Source of the DNA: Gilliamella bombicola
GTDB taxonomy: Bacteria; Pseudomonadota; Gammaproteobacteria; Enterobacterales; Orbaceae
Reading direction: 5' to 3'
DNA length: 64,000 nucleotides
NCBI RefSeq assembly: GCF_900094945.1
Contig: NZ_FMAQ01000001.1
Span: 1-64,000, forward strand
Shown here: positions 17,683 to 28,409 of the stretch, piece by piece
How the letters are laid out: each line of letters begins with the position of its first letter
Position numbering within the stretch: position 1 is the stretch's first letter
Notes under the pieces: model-generated
What the model was told of the DNA's origin: nothing
Database searches by the model: none
Seen by the model: only the letters and a program-made list of their open reading frames with translations
Made by a program: the position numbers and the translations under genes

Positions 17683-18936
17683 TTATAAAACCACTTCACC
17701 GCGCCATAAATCTTCGAAAGATTCACGCTCACGGATTAATTTATGCTGTTGTTCATCAATAAGCATCACTTCAGCAGGTCTTGGATGGCTATTGTAATTT
17801 GATGCCATACTAAAGCCATAAGCTCCAGCACTACAAATGACCAATAAATCATCCTGCTTAACCGAAAGCTTGCGCTGATAAGCCAATACATCGCTTGATT
17901 CACATATTGGCCCAACGACATTGTATACAAAAGATTCATCGCCAGCTTGTGGTTGTTTTTCGGGCAATATATTCATCCAAGCATCGTAAAGTGCTGGACG
18001 GATCAAGTCATTCATCCCCGCATCAACAATCGCAAAATGGTTATCATCTTGGTGTTTGGTATATTCTACTTTAGTAATTAATACACCTGAATTAGCAACA
18101 ATAGATCGTCCTGGCTCAAACAAAATTTCAATATCGGGATAATTAATTAATTTATTTTTCAACTCAGTCACAAGTTGCGATGCTGTCGGAGGTTGTTCAC
18201 TATCATAGCAAACACCTAAACCGCCGCCTAAATCGATATGTTCAATAATAATGTTATCTGATTGCAATTTATCTACTAAGGCAAGAATACGATCGGCAGC
18301 ATCAAGAAATGGCGATAATTGAGTTAATTGTGAACCAATATGACAATCAATACCAACAATATTAATATTGGCTAATGATCGTGCCTTTCGGTAAACATCT
18401 AAAGCTAACTCGTAGCTAATCCCAAATTTATTTTCGCGTAAACCTGTTGAAATATAAGGATGTGTTTTAGCATCTACATCAGGATTGATTCTTAATGAAA
18501 TCGGTGCAGTTTTATTTAATCGTTTGGCAACTTCATTAATTCGATACAATTCAGCTTCAGACTCAACATTAAAGCATTTAATACCGACTTCAAGCGCACG
18601 TTCAATTTCAACGACTGATTTAGCAACACCAGAAAAGACGATTTTTTTAGGATCAGCACCCGCTTTTAATACTCGTTCTAACTCGCCTTGTGAAACAATA
18701 TCAAAACCAGCCCCCAGTTTTGCCAGTAAACTTAAAACAGCTAAATTACTATTAGCTTTAACCGCATAACAGACTAAATGCTTATTATTGATCAAAGCTT
18801 GTTCATAGGCTAAAAACTGTTTACTTATGTGATCAGCCGAATAAACATATAACGGGGTACCATACTGCTTTGCAAGATCGGCTATCGCTATTTGATTTGC
18901 AAATAAATGATCATGTTGATAATTTAAAAAATCCAT
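17683..18936 (-). CDS. lysA: Diaminopimelate decarboxylase
   Basis: A PLP enzyme making L-lysine from meso-diaminopimelate. The 417-residue fold-III protein has the PLP lysine in CYAVKANSNLAVL (near residue 60), HIGSQL, the phosphate-binding GGGLG, FEPGRSIVANSG and the active-site cysteine of GPICESSDVL. It stands between lptM (12 bp) and dapF as in Vibrio and Pseudomonas rather than alone as in E. coli. Confidence 0.96.
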   Translation of the reverse strand: MDFLNYQHDHLFANQIAIADLAKQYGTPLYVYSADHISKQFLAYEQALINNKHLVCYAVKANSNLAVLSLLAKLGAGFDIVSQGELERVLKAGADPKKIVFSGVAKSVVEIERALEVGIKCFNVESEAELYRINEVAKRLNKTAPISLRINPDVDAKTHPYISTGLRENKFGISYELALDVYRKARSLANINIVGIDCHIGSQLTQLSPFLDAADRILALVDKLQSDNIIIEHIDLGGGLGVCYDSEQPPTASQLVTELKNKLINYPDIEILFEPGRSIVANSGVLITKVEYTKHQDDNHFAIVDAGMNDLIRPALYDAWMNILPEKQPQAGDESFVYNVVGPICESSDVLAYQRKLSVKQDDLLVICSAGAYGFSMASNYNSHPRPAEVMLIDEQQHKLIRERESFEDLWRGEVVL

Positions 18937-18948
18937 CGCTTTATTCCA

Positions 18949-19116
18949 TTATGCAATTTTAATCAATATATCGGATTGAATTGAGGCAGTTTTTGTTAGT
19001 TGGATTTGTTGCGTTTGTGCCTTTTCAACTGGATGATAAAGTGGGCCCTTTAATCCACATCCCACCAATGCCAAAGTAACGAAAAAGATAGAGAGTGATT
19101 TTATAGTTAATTTCAT
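18949..19116 (-). CDS. lptM: LPS-assembly lipoprotein LptM (YifL)
   Basis: A small outer-membrane lipoprotein that assists maturation of the LptDE translocon. The ATG at 19116, with AAGG eight bases upstream, gives 55 residues: a signal peptide, the lipobox LVGC (C20) and the conserved CGLKGPLY directly after it, which is diagnostic. The C-terminus is unstructured. It starts the lysA-dapF cluster, as lptM-dapF does in many relatives. Confidence 0.9.
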   Translation of the reverse strand: MKLTIKSLSIFFVTLALVGCGLKGPLYHPVEKAQTQQIQLTKTASIQSDILIKIA

Positions 19117-19356
19117 ACAACCTTCGCAATTCTTTTCATTTTTTATGATGCTATCTATATTACACGATAGCCATTGCAGTGCAAAGCGCAAATAATCATG
19201 GCTAACCAAACAGATATAAAAATGGGTAAACTTATAAAGTTAAAAATTTAAGATTAAAGCCATACATCAATTTACCAAGTAATAAACAATTGAGTAATTA
19301 ACTGTTTTATAGCAATGAGTTGGATTGATAATAATTTAAAATCAACACATTAAAGA

Positions 19357-21450
19357 TTACGCATTAATATATTTTTCACGATTTGGTAGCCAGCAATCAA
19401 CTAATTGCACTGCGCTTTGTGGGTAGTTTTTTTGGATATCATAAGAGGCTTGCTGTACTTCGCTAATCAAATGCTGGTCGCGAATCAGATCAACCACTTT
19501 AAAATTAGCCATTCCCATTTGCCGTGTTCCTAAAATTTCACCACCACCTCGAAGTTCAAGATCTTTTTGAGCAATAACAAAACCATCATTACTTTCACGC
19601 ATTACCTTCATACGTGCTTGGGCAATTTTGCTTAAAGGTGCTTGATACATCAACACACAATGAGACACCGCCGAACCACGTCCGACTCGTCCACGCAACT
19701 GATGCAATTGGGCCAAACCTAATCGTTCTGCATTTTCGATAATCATTAAACTAGCGTTAGGTACATCAACACCGACCTCAATGACCGTTGTGGCAACAAG
19801 CAATTGAATTTTTCCGGCTTTAAAGTCTTGCATGACGGATTGTTTTAAATCAGATTTCATTTTGCCATGCACTAACGCAATGCTTAAATGAGGTAAACGC
19901 GCTTGTAATTCAGCAACCAACATTTCAGCCGCTTGCGCATCAAGCGTTTCGGACTCTTCAACCAAAGTACATACCCAATATACTTGACGATTATCTAAAC
20001 AAGCCTGATTTACACGTTCAATGATCTCATCACGGCGAGTATTAGGTATAACAACTGTGGTAATCGGCGTTCGTCCCGGTGGTAGTTCATCAATAACTGA
20101 AACATCGAGATCGGCATAAACTGTCATGGCTAATGTTCTGGGAATAGGCGTTGCGGTCATAATTAATTGATGTGGATAAAGATGATCTTTAATGCCTTTT
20201 TCCCAAAGACTTAAGCGCTGATTAACACCAAAACGATGCTGTTCATCAATAATAACCAAACCTAATGAATTAAATTGCACTTTATCGACAAATACCGCAT
20301 GCGTTCCAATTAACATGGTAATTTCACCATTTAAAATACGCTCATAACGCTGTCGCTTATTTTTGGCTGTTAAACTCCCTGATAGCCAATCAACAGAAAT
20401 ACCTAGTGGATCAAACCATTGTTTAAAATTGTGATAATGCTGTTCTGCTAATATTTCAGTCGGCGCCATTAACACCACTTGGTTACCGTTTTCAATCGCA
20501 TTTAATGCCGCTAATGCAGCAACTAATGTTTTGCCAGAGCCCACATCACCTTGAACTAATCGCATCATCGGCACAGGTTTGGTCATATCTTGATAAATAT
20601 CTTGCACAACTCGTTGTTGAGCACGAGTTGGGGTAAAGAGCAATGATGATAAAAACGGTTTAATCAAGCGTTGATTTGGAAAAAATTGATGCGATTGCTG
20701 GTTTTGGTTATGTTTTTTTATCATCAACATACTCAAATGATACGCAAGCAATTCTTCAAAGATAAATCGTTTAATCGCAGGGTGTTCTCCCGATTCTAAC
20801 TGCGCTATTTGGGTATCAATCGGTGGGTTATGAATAGTATTTAAACAATCTAATGCTGACAAAAAATGACAAGCTAGTTGTGGTGGTAAAATTTCGTCTG
20901 GAGGATTATTTTTCAAAAACAATAATGCCGTCATAATCGACCGTCGAATCACTGTTTGAGATAATCCATAGGTGGTTGAATAAATAGGCGTATATTTTTC
21001 TTGATCATCATTTAAAGTGGTATTTTTATCATCCCGATTGGTTTTAAGTTTAAATTGAGGATGAATAATTTCAAGGTGGTTTTTTCCGCGTTTTATTTCA
21101 CCATAAGCACTGACCCATTTTCCTTTTATTAACGAAGCTTTCATACCCGCAGTAAAATGCATAAATCGTAATAAAGCAATGCCTGAATGGTCTTGAACAT
21201 AGCAAACGAGCATTTTCCGACGGCTAAATGTCACTTCGCTTTTGACAATCACACCTTCGATTGTCGTAAATTCACCGATAACGGCATCACCAATAGCACA
21301 AGACGAAGTGCGATCTTCATAGCGTAAAGGGAAATGCAATAGCAGATCTTTGGCGGTATAAATACCTAATGTATTGAATTTTTTTTCTAAACTTGCACCA
21401 ATCCCCATTAATTTTATTAATGGCAAATGGTCTAGAAAACGATTTATCAT
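19357..21450 (-). CDS. recG: ATP-dependent DNA helicase RecG
   Basis: A branch-migrating helicase that regresses stalled forks and processes R-loops. The 697-residue protein has the N-terminal wedge/OB domain, then Walker A LVQGDVGSGKTLVAALAA (near 300), DEQHRFGVNQR, TATPIPRTLAM, ATTVIEVGVDVPNA and QLRGRVGRG, and the C-terminal RecG extension. Length equals E. coli (693). It starts 5 bp after spoT. The trmH gene that sits between the two in E. coli is missing here. Confidence 0.96.
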   Translation of the reverse strand: MINRFLDHLPLIKLMGIGASLEKKFNTLGIYTAKDLLLHFPLRYEDRTSSCAIGDAVIGEFTTIEGVIVKSEVTFSRRKMLVCYVQDHSGIALLRFMHFTAGMKASLIKGKWVSAYGEIKRGKNHLEIIHPQFKLKTNRDDKNTTLNDDQEKYTPIYSTTYGLSQTVIRRSIMTALLFLKNNPPDEILPPQLACHFLSALDCLNTIHNPPIDTQIAQLESGEHPAIKRFIFEELLAYHLSMLMIKKHNQNQQSHQFFPNQRLIKPFLSSLLFTPTRAQQRVVQDIYQDMTKPVPMMRLVQGDVGSGKTLVAALAALNAIENGNQVVLMAPTEILAEQHYHNFKQWFDPLGISVDWLSGSLTAKNKRQRYERILNGEITMLIGTHAVFVDKVQFNSLGLVIIDEQHRFGVNQRLSLWEKGIKDHLYPHQLIMTATPIPRTLAMTVYADLDVSVIDELPPGRTPITTVVIPNTRRDEIIERVNQACLDNRQVYWVCTLVEESETLDAQAAEMLVAELQARLPHLSIALVHGKMKSDLKQSVMQDFKAGKIQLLVATTVIEVGVDVPNASLMIIENAERLGLAQLHQLRGRVGRGSAVSHCVLMYQAPLSKIAQARMKVMRESNDGFVIAQKDLELRGGGEILGTRQMGMANFKVVDLIRDQHLISEVQQASYDIQKNYPQSAVQLVDCWLPNREKYINA

Positions 21451-21455
21451 AATGA

Positions 21456-23564
21456 CTAATTTATATTTCGTATAACACTTACTACATCAGGTTGAAGTGA
21501 TATTTTACGAATTAATTCATTAAGTTGTTGAGTATTGTTTACTTCTATCTGTAAGATAACAGTATAAATTTGCCTATCTTTTTCTTCAGTATTTAGCCAT
21601 TGCAAATGAGTATTGTCATCATTAATAATCGAAAGAATATGAGCTAAAGAACCTTGAGTATTTAAAATATCGACCCAAATTTCAGCAACAAAGCGTTGAG
21701 AAATATCTGGTGCCCATTTGAGCGAGATGTATTTTTCTGGGTTATTTTGATAACCAGTAATATTGCGACAAGATTCATGATGCACTGTCAGTCCCTTTTC
21801 AGGGCTAACATGCCCAACAATAGGATCATTGGGAATAGGATGACAGCACTTAGAAAATGTCACCAAAACGCCTTCGCTACCAGTAATAACAAGTGTTTTA
21901 TTTTGCTCTGATTTACTTTGTAACAGCGATTTATGCTCTAAACCTTTAGCAATAAAATGACTCATAATATTGCCTAGCCCTATTTCGGCTAAGACGTCAT
22001 CAAAAGTGGGTAATTGTGCTAATTCAACCGCTCGAGCTTTTTGACTCGATGATAGCCCACTAATACCGCCAGATTTAACTAACGAAAGATTAAGTAAACG
22101 TCGGCCTAGTTCAATGGCATCTTCACGTTTAAGTGTTTTTAGCGCATGACGAATACGCAACTTTGCTTTAGCACTCACTACAAAATTCAGCCAATTGGCA
22201 TTAGGTCGCCCTTCTGGTGAGGTAATAATTTCGACCGTCTGCCCACTGCTTAATGGCTGTGATAGTGGATAAGGTTTACGATCAACAATCGCGCCAATAC
22301 ATTGATAACCAATATCTGAATGAACCGCATAAGCAAGATCAACCGCAGTCGCCCCTTCAGGTAACTGAACAATACGGCCTTTAGGAGTAAAAACGTAAAT
22401 CTCTTTAGGAAATAAGTCTGATTTTACGTTTTCGATAAATTCAAAAGAGTTCCCTACACTTTGTTGTAGTTCTAGCAGGCTTTGCATCCAACGCTGTGCT
22501 TTAATTTGCGTTGTAGTATTGTTTAATTCGTCAGTTTCGTTATATACCCAATGCGCAGCAACGCCCATTTCGGCCATTTGATCCATATCTTCTGTACGAA
22601 TTTGCACTTCAACGGGGGTTCCGTGTGGACCAATTAACGATGAATGTAACGACTGGTAACCATTCGCTTTAGGAATTGCTATATAGTCTTTAAAGCGATT
22701 AAGCCGTGGTTTATATAAATTATGTACCAGCCCAAGCGCACGATAGCAGGCATCCACATCTTTAACCACAATTCTAAAAGTGTAAATATCCATAATGGAA
22801 TGAAACTGCTGCTCGCGCAGTTTCATCTTTTGATAAATCACATAAATATTTTTTTCAATACCTGTCACTTTTGCATCAATATAAGCATCGAGTAATCGCT
22901 GTTTTATTTCAGACAAAATCTGTTGAATAAGCTCTTTTCGGGTATTACGCGCTGTTTTAACCACTTTTTCAATCACTTTAGCGCGATTAGGATGCATTGC
23001 TGTAAAGCCCAAAATCTCAAGTTCAGTTTTAATATGATGAATACCTAAACGATGAGCCAAAGGAGCATAAATTTCGAGAGTTTCTTTAGCAATGCGGCGG
23101 CGTTTGTCAGGCCTTAAAGCCTCCAATGTGCGCATATTATGAGTACGATCGGCAAGTTTAATTAAAATAACGCGCACATCTTCGGTCATGGCGAGCACCA
23201 TTTTTCGAAAATTTTCGGCTTGTGCCTCTTGTCTGTTACGGAATTTTAATTTATCAAGTTTAGAGACACCTTCTACTAAAACGGCGACATGATTACCAAA
23301 TTTGTTTGTAATATCTTGAAAAGTGACTGGAGTATCTTCAATAGTGTCATGTAAAAGTGCGGCAATAATGGTTTCATAATCAAGCCGCATTTCAGCTAAA
23401 TTTGTTGCCACTGCAACAGGGTGAGTGATATAAGGTTCACCACTACATCGGAATTGCCCTTCATGAGCATTTTTAGCAAAAAGATAAGCATCTTGTATCA
23501 ATTCGACTTGTTTAGGAGGAAGATAAGATGCTACAAGCTCTTTTAAGCTATCAAAATATTGCAT
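21456..23564 (-). CDS. spoT: Bifunctional (p)ppGpp synthetase/hydrolase SpoT
   Basis: Makes and degrades (p)ppGpp. The 702-residue protein has an HD hydrolase domain with its histidines (SGEPYITHPVAVA, ALLHDTIEDTP), a synthetase domain (KDYIAIPKANGYQSLH, VEVQIRTEDMDQMAEMG), a TGS domain (IYVFTPKGRIVQLPEGATAV), a helical domain with CCHPIPNDPIVGH, and a C-terminal ACT domain. The ATG at 23564 has AGGA seven bases upstream; an in-frame TTG two codons earlier is less likely. It lies between rpoZ and recG in one operon. Confidence 0.95.
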   Translation of the reverse strand: MQYFDSLKELVASYLPPKQVELIQDAYLFAKNAHEGQFRCSGEPYITHPVAVATNLAEMRLDYETIIAALLHDTIEDTPVTFQDITNKFGNHVAVLVEGVSKLDKLKFRNRQEAQAENFRKMVLAMTEDVRVILIKLADRTHNMRTLEALRPDKRRRIAKETLEIYAPLAHRLGIHHIKTELEILGFTAMHPNRAKVIEKVVKTARNTRKELIQQILSEIKQRLLDAYIDAKVTGIEKNIYVIYQKMKLREQQFHSIMDIYTFRIVVKDVDACYRALGLVHNLYKPRLNRFKDYIAIPKANGYQSLHSSLIGPHGTPVEVQIRTEDMDQMAEMGVAAHWVYNETDELNNTTTQIKAQRWMQSLLELQQSVGNSFEFIENVKSDLFPKEIYVFTPKGRIVQLPEGATAVDLAYAVHSDIGYQCIGAIVDRKPYPLSQPLSSGQTVEIITSPEGRPNANWLNFVVSAKAKLRIRHALKTLKREDAIELGRRLLNLSLVKSGGISGLSSSQKARAVELAQLPTFDDVLAEIGLGNIMSHFIAKGLEHKSLLQSKSEQNKTLVITGSEGVLVTFSKCCHPIPNDPIVGHVSPEKGLTVHHESCRNITGYQNNPEKYISLKWAPDISQRFVAEIWVDILNTQGSLAHILSIINDDNTHLQWLNTEEKDRQIYTVILQIEVNNTQQLNELIRKISLQPDVVSVIRNIN

Positions 23565-23587
23565 AAGCAATTCCTGTCAAGCTAAAC

Positions 23588-23878
23588 TTATTCGTACGAT
23601 GGCGTATTTTCGAGAAGAATCGACTCATGAAGCGTTGCACGCACTTCTGCTTCTTCATCTTGGCGTGCTTGGAAATCGGCAACATCAAGAATTTGCTTAT
23701 TTACAAGACCTTCTTCAATTTCACGCAAAGCAACAACCGTTTCTTTGTCGTTTTCTTCCGGAACCAGTGGTGATTTATTTTCAACTTGTAGTTGACGAGC
23801 GCGTCTTGCTGCTACAATAACGAGATCAAAGCGATTACCAATTTTTTCTACTGCATCTTGAACAGTTACACGTGCCAT
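23588..23878 (-). CDS. rpoZ: RNA polymerase omega subunit
   Basis: Assembles with and stabilises the beta' subunit and forms part of a ppGpp site. The 96-residue product begins [20 protein letters not shown] and has [10 protein letters not shown], as in E. coli RpoZ (91 aa). It heads rpoZ-spoT-recG, 23 bp before spoT, an arrangement that puts a ppGpp-binding RNAP subunit in one operon with the ppGpp enzyme. Confidence 0.96.
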   Translation of the reverse strand: MARVTVQDAVEKIGNRFDLVIVAARRARQLQVENKSPLVPEENDKETVVALREIEEGLVNKQILDVADFQARQDEEAEVRATLHESILLENTPSYE

Positions 23879-24037
23879 TTTTACCTCTAAAATTGTTTAC
23901 TAAAATGCTTCATTTGAAAGATCTAGTATTCTACTTAAATTTGTAGGGTATTGTCTATATTAATATTGGCTGATCTATCGAAATCAAGGGATATTTAGAT
24001 AAATAAAAAAAACAAATCTGTCATATTTAATCACCCA

Positions 24038-25780
24038 TTATGATAACTGGTCATATTCATCGTCAATCTTATTATCCATATGCTCCTTACTTTGAACCAA
24101 TCTAACCGCAAAATAAAGATCATAAGCGAACTCAACATATTCTTCATCAAGCCTAATATTCATTTTTTTAAACCAGTTTTTAAGCGTTTTACGTCGACCG
24201 GATAAAATTAGAATAATGTTTCTTACTTTTAAAGACTTCACCAACTCATCAATTCCCGAAAGCACACTAACATCTTTATAAGTAAAACAAGGAATTGCAT
24301 CAACAATCACATAGTGTATAGGCTCTTGAGCTTCATCAACATAACTAATAATTCTTCGTTTAAAATACGCAATATTAAAATACGTCAATGGAGAATTAAA
24401 TCGATAAATCATGGTATTACTGAGCGGCTTTACATCTTGGCTTATTGAATGAATTCGACCACTTTCATCTACGCCTAGCAATTGATCGTTTGGCCTAAAT
24501 ACACGACGTAAAAACAAAAATAGCCCTAATAATACTGCTAACGCCATACCTGGAATAATACCGATAACCAGTACTGATACAAGTGTTGTCAAACTTAAAT
24601 AAAATGCATCCCGATCAAATTTAAAAAAACGGATAATTGTTTGAAAATTGATTAACGAAATTGAAGAATAAATTAAAATCACCCCTAACACGCAAGTTGG
24701 AATAAATTGTAAAGGTGAAAGAAAAAACAACACAACTAGACCAATTAACATTGCGGCAATAATCGAAACGAGCTGAGTTTTCCCCCCATTGGCATCATTC
24801 ACAGCGGTTCTTGATGACGTACCACTAACCACAAAACCTTGTGATAACCCAGCTACAATATTGGCAATACCCAATGCTTTAAATTCAACATCAGCATTTG
24901 TTTCATAATTATTTTTGGATGCAAAACTGCGCACAGTTATCATCATGCTCACAAAACAGATGATGGCAATATTAAGTGAAGGAACAACTAAATCACGCAT
25001 TAAACCTTTATCAAAATCAAGCCATGATTCGGCTGGAATAAAATCACTACTCACATTACCAATAATCCGAATATTAAAGTGATCAAAATTAAACAGCCAT
25101 GAAAAAAACGTCATCACAATAACGGCTAACAGCGGCGCTGGATATTGAGGCTTTAAACGCTTTAAAACAATTAAAATTAATAACGTAAAAAATGAAACCA
25201 GTGCAGTACCTATATGGATTTGTAGTATTTTAAAGGGGAAATACACAATTCGCTCAATCAAATAAGAATAATCATAACTAAAGCCCAATGTTTTGGCCAA
25301 CTGATCAACCATAATGGTGATTGAAATACCATTTAGTAAACCAATTAAAATAGGCTGACTAAGCAAGTCGGCCAAGGCTCCTAAATGCAACTTTCCTGCG
25401 ATGATACACCAAATACCTATCATGATTGTTAATATCACAACTAATTGCCAACGCAATATTGGATCATTTGCCGCTAACGGTAATACAACAGCCGCAACCA
25501 CTGCACAAGTAGCCGTATCAGGCCCCACAATCAGTTGTTTAGAAGAACCAAAAAGCGCATACACAATTAAAGGCAAAATGGTCGAATATAGTCCAGCTAT
25601 AGCACCAACGCCAGTCAATTCAGCATAAGCAATTGACACAGGTAATGAAACAGCGGCAACCGATAGACCAGCCTTAATGTCAAAACCTAAATACTCGCGT
25701 TTATACTGTAATAAACTGCTTAACCCTGGCATCCATGAAGTTATTTTTTGAAAAAAAGCACTGTGAAAAAATCTGCCCAT
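24038..25780 (-). CDS. SulP-family anion transporter with STAS domain
   Basis: An inner-membrane SLC26/SulP carrier. The 580-residue protein starts with the transport domain (about 14 membrane segments; signature GLYSTILPLIVYALFGSSKQ near 65-85 and VSGTSSRTAVND near 320) and ends with a cytoplasmic STAS domain (about 435-560, MIYRFNSPLTYFNIAYFKRR). The substrate (sulfate, bicarbonate, dicarboxylate) cannot be read from sequence, and no carbonic anhydrase is adjacent. It lies 8 bp downstream of pmbA and is probably co-transcribed. Confidence 0.9.
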   Translation of the reverse strand: MGRFFHSAFFQKITSWMPGLSSLLQYKREYLGFDIKAGLSVAAVSLPVSIAYAELTGVGAIAGLYSTILPLIVYALFGSSKQLIVGPDTATCAVVAAVVLPLAANDPILRWQLVVILTIMIGIWCIIAGKLHLGALADLLSQPILIGLLNGISITIMVDQLAKTLGFSYDYSYLIERIVYFPFKILQIHIGTALVSFFTLLILIVLKRLKPQYPAPLLAVIVMTFFSWLFNFDHFNIRIIGNVSSDFIPAESWLDFDKGLMRDLVVPSLNIAIICFVSMMITVRSFASKNNYETNADVEFKALGIANIVAGLSQGFVVSGTSSRTAVNDANGGKTQLVSIIAAMLIGLVVLFFLSPLQFIPTCVLGVILIYSSISLINFQTIIRFFKFDRDAFYLSLTTLVSVLVIGIIPGMALAVLLGLFLFLRRVFRPNDQLLGVDESGRIHSISQDVKPLSNTMIYRFNSPLTYFNIAYFKRRIISYVDEAQEPIHYVIVDAIPCFTYKDVSVLSGIDELVKSLKVRNIILILSGRRKTLKNWFKKMNIRLDEEYVEFAYDLYFAVRLVQSKEHMDNKIDDEYDQLS

Positions 25781-25788
25781 ACTGATCC

Positions 25789-27141
25789 TTATTTTCCGGC
25801 TATGCTCATATTATCAATCAAAATTGATCCACATTGGATATTCGTTCTTGTCTCAATATCATTACCGATTGCCACAATGTTCTTATAGATATTTTTAAGA
25901 TTACCAGCAATGGTAATTTCGTTAACTGGATATTGAATTTGACCATTTTCAACCCAAAAACCAGTAGCACCACGCGAATAATCACCAGTCACACTATTAA
26001 CACCTTGCCCCATTAACGAAGTTATAACAACACCTTTATCCAATTTTTTAAGCATATCATCAAAACCCGCATTATTTTGGCTTGGTGATACAAACCAATT
26101 ATGAATTCCACCTGCATGCCCAGTCGATGTTAAACCCAATTTACGCGCAGAATAGTTACCTAACAAATAAGTCTGCAGCACACCTTGCTCAACAATATTA
26201 CGTTGAACTGTTTTAGTACCTTCGCTATCAAAAGGTGATGACCCAATACCTTTTAGAATATGAGGATCTTCATAAATGGTTAGCCAGTTAGGAAAAACAG
26301 TTTGCCCAACACTGTTTAATAAAAACGAGGATTTACGATAAATTGCCCCGCCACTTATAGCGCCCACTAAATGCCTAATCAGCCCAACGGCAACTTCCGC
26401 ACTAAATAGCACTGGTGCTTGCATGGTTGGGAGTTGCTTAGCGCCTAAATGTGAAATCGCTCTGTCGGCCGCCTGCCTACCAACCCAATTTGCTGATTTT
26501 AGCTCACTAAAATCGCGTGATGAAGTATAAGCATAATTACTTTCCATCTGCCCTGCTTGTTCAGCAATGACAGAACATGAAAGTGAATGTGAACTTGCGC
26601 AATAACCTTGTAACATCCCTAAACTATTACCGTACACATAAACACCATAGCGACTACTAAAATAACCGCCATCAGTATTAATTAATTTTGAATGATTGAG
26701 CGCGGTTAACTCGGCTTGTTTGGCCTGCTCAATAGCGTTATCGACATTCAAATCACTTGGGTAAAATAAATCTAAATCAGGTGGATTAAATGCCATTTGG
26801 CTTGCATCCCCTAAACCAGAACAAGGATCGGGCGAGGTATATTGCATAATATTAATTGCCATATCCACCGTTTGCGAAATAGCCTGTTCGGATAAATCAT
26901 TGGTTGACGCACTGCCTTTACTTTGATTTTGATAAACAGTTATAGATAGCGCACCATCACTATTAAACTCAACATTTTCAGTTTCGCCTAGACGCGTGCT
27001 TACACTAATACCTGTTGATTGATTAATTGATACCTCAACAGCATCAACACGTGATTTTGCTTGATTAATAGCATTAGCGACAATGGCTGATAAATGTTCT
27101 TTTTGCTTTAAGGCTTCTTTTTTATTCTGTTCAATGCTCAT
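25789..27141 (-). CDS. pmbA: TldD/TldE metalloprotease subunit PmbA (TldE)
   Basis: A subunit of the TldD/TldE protease, which trims microcin precursors and degrades the CcdA antitoxin in E. coli. The 450-residue protein matches PmbA, with AEVAVGLIRHLVGAISG, SPFDSEGTKTVQRNIVEQG, YLLGNYSARKLGLTSTGHAGG and the C-terminal GATGFWVENGQIQYPV. TldE lacks the zinc site, which TldD contributes; tldD is not in this window. It is divergent from darP, as in E. coli (pmbA-yjgA). Confidence 0.93.
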   Translation of the reverse strand: MSIEQNKKEALKQKEHLSAIVANAINQAKSRVDAVEVSINQSTGISVSTRLGETENVEFNSDGALSITVYQNQSKGSASTNDLSEQAISQTVDMAINIMQYTSPDPCSGLGDASQMAFNPPDLDLFYPSDLNVDNAIEQAKQAELTALNHSKLINTDGGYFSSRYGVYVYGNSLGMLQGYCASSHSLSCSVIAEQAGQMESNYAYTSSRDFSELKSANWVGRQAADRAISHLGAKQLPTMQAPVLFSAEVAVGLIRHLVGAISGGAIYRKSSFLLNSVGQTVFPNWLTIYEDPHILKGIGSSPFDSEGTKTVQRNIVEQGVLQTYLLGNYSARKLGLTSTGHAGGIHNWFVSPSQNNAGFDDMLKKLDKGVVITSLMGQGVNSVTGDYSRGATGFWVENGQIQYPVNEITIAGNLKNIYKNIVAIGNDIETRTNIQCGSILIDNMSIAGK

Positions 27142-27218
27142 TTTATTATTTTCTACAATTCTGCTAGTGATACGTTATAATAAGCCAGAATTAAATATTA
27201 GTTAACAAAAGAAATAAT

Positions 27219-27755
27219 ATGAATCACAATCAAGAGACAAACCTAGAACCCAACTTTGCTATTGACAATGAAGACGAGGAAATCATTTACGTTAGCAAAA
27301 GTGAAATTAAACGCGATGCCGAAGCCCTCAAAAAATTAGGTATTGAACTTGTCAATTTAAGTAAAAACGAACTAGAAAAAATCCCTCTGGATGAAGATCT
27401 TATTTATGCTATTGAACTTGCGCAGAAAATAAAAAAAGAAGGATATCGCAGACAAATTCAATACATTGGTAAACTGTTACGTAGCCGTGACATTGAACCT
27501 ATCAGCCAAGCGCTTGATAAACTGAAAAATCGACACAATCAGCAAATTGCCCTATTTCATAAACTCGAAAAGCTACGCGATGACCTGATCACAACTGGCG
27601 ATGCTGAAACCATTATGGACTTATATCCAACAGCCGATCGCCAGCAACTTCGCACCTTAGCTCGTTTAGCTAAAAAAGAGCAAGAAGCCAATAAACCCGT
27701 CAAATCGGCAAGGCAAATTTTTCAATATTTAAAAGAATTGAGCGATACAGAATAA
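27219..27755 (+). CDS. darP: Ribosome-associated 50S assembly factor DarP (YjgA)
   Basis: A late 50S assembly factor. The 178-residue protein follows E. coli YjgA: an acidic N-terminus ([25 protein letters not shown]), [37 protein letters not shown] and the C-terminal arm [16 protein letters not shown]. It is divergent from pmbA with a 77-bp intergenic region, and is followed 65 bp later by ppa. Confidence 0.93.
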   Translation: MNHNQETNLEPNFAIDNEDEEIIYVSKSEIKRDAEALKKLGIELVNLSKNELEKIPLDEDLIYAIELAQKIKKEGYRRQIQYIGKLLRSRDIEPISQALDKLKNRHNQQIALFHKLEKLRDDLITTGDAETIMDLYPTADRQQLRTLARLAKKEQEANKPVKSARQIFQYLKELSDTE

Positions 27756-27820
27756 TCTTTATAATGTGCCGCTTATTGTTAATAACAAACACTATATAAA
27801 CTTAGATAGAGGATACAAAA

Positions 27821-28351
27821 ATGGGACTTTTAAATGTACCAGCAGGTAAAGAATTACCAGATGATATTTATGTTGTGATTGAAATTCCAGCTAACGCAGA
27901 TCCAATAAAATATGAAGTCGATAAAGACACCGGCGCTGTATTTGTTGACCGTTTTATGGCAACAGCAATGTTTTATCCATGCAACTACGGTTATATTAAT
28001 CACACATTATCATTAGATGGCGATCCAGTTGATGTATTAGTCCCAACACCATACCCATTACAACCAGGCTCTGTTATTCGCTGCCGCCCTGTTGGTGTAT
28101 TAAAAATGACTGACGAAGCCGGTCAAGATGCAAAACTAGTTGCAGTGCCTCACAGCAAACTATCAAAAGAATATGATCACATTAAAGATGTTGATGATTT
28201 GCCTGAATTACTTAAATCGCAAATCAAACATTTTTTTGAACAATACAAAGCATTAGAAAAAGGTAAATGGGTTAAAGTTGACGGTTGGGACAATGCTGAA
28301 GCAGCCCGTAAAGAAATTATTGAGTCATTTGAACGAGCCAAAAATAAATAA
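27821..28351 (+). CDS. ppa: Inorganic pyrophosphatase
   Basis: A family I Mg2+-dependent pyrophosphatase that pulls biosynthetic reactions forward. The 176 residues equal E. coli Ppa. Active-site motifs are [37 protein letters not shown](V)DVLV with the three metal-binding Asp, and [21 protein letters not shown] good ribosome site (AGAGGA) precedes the ATG, and its own terminator follows. Confidence 0.96.
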   Translation: MGLLNVPAGKELPDDIYVVIEIPANADPIKYEVDKDTGAVFVDRFMATAMFYPCNYGYINHTLSLDGDPVDVLVPTPYPLQPGSVIRCRPVGVLKMTDEAGQDAKLVAVPHSKLSKEYDHIKDVDDLPELLKSQIKHFFEQYKALEKGKWVKVDGWDNAEAARKEIIESFERAKNK

Positions 28352-28375
28352 AATTAAGTAACAAAAAACTTCAAC

Positions 28376-28409
28376 AAAGCCATAAATACCATTTATGGCT
28401 TTTATTTTA
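28376..28409 (+). terminator. Terminator after ppa
   Basis: AAAGCCATAAAT and ATTTATGGCTTTT form a stem around ACC with T-rich sequence after it, 25 bp past the ppa stop codon. Confidence 0.85.
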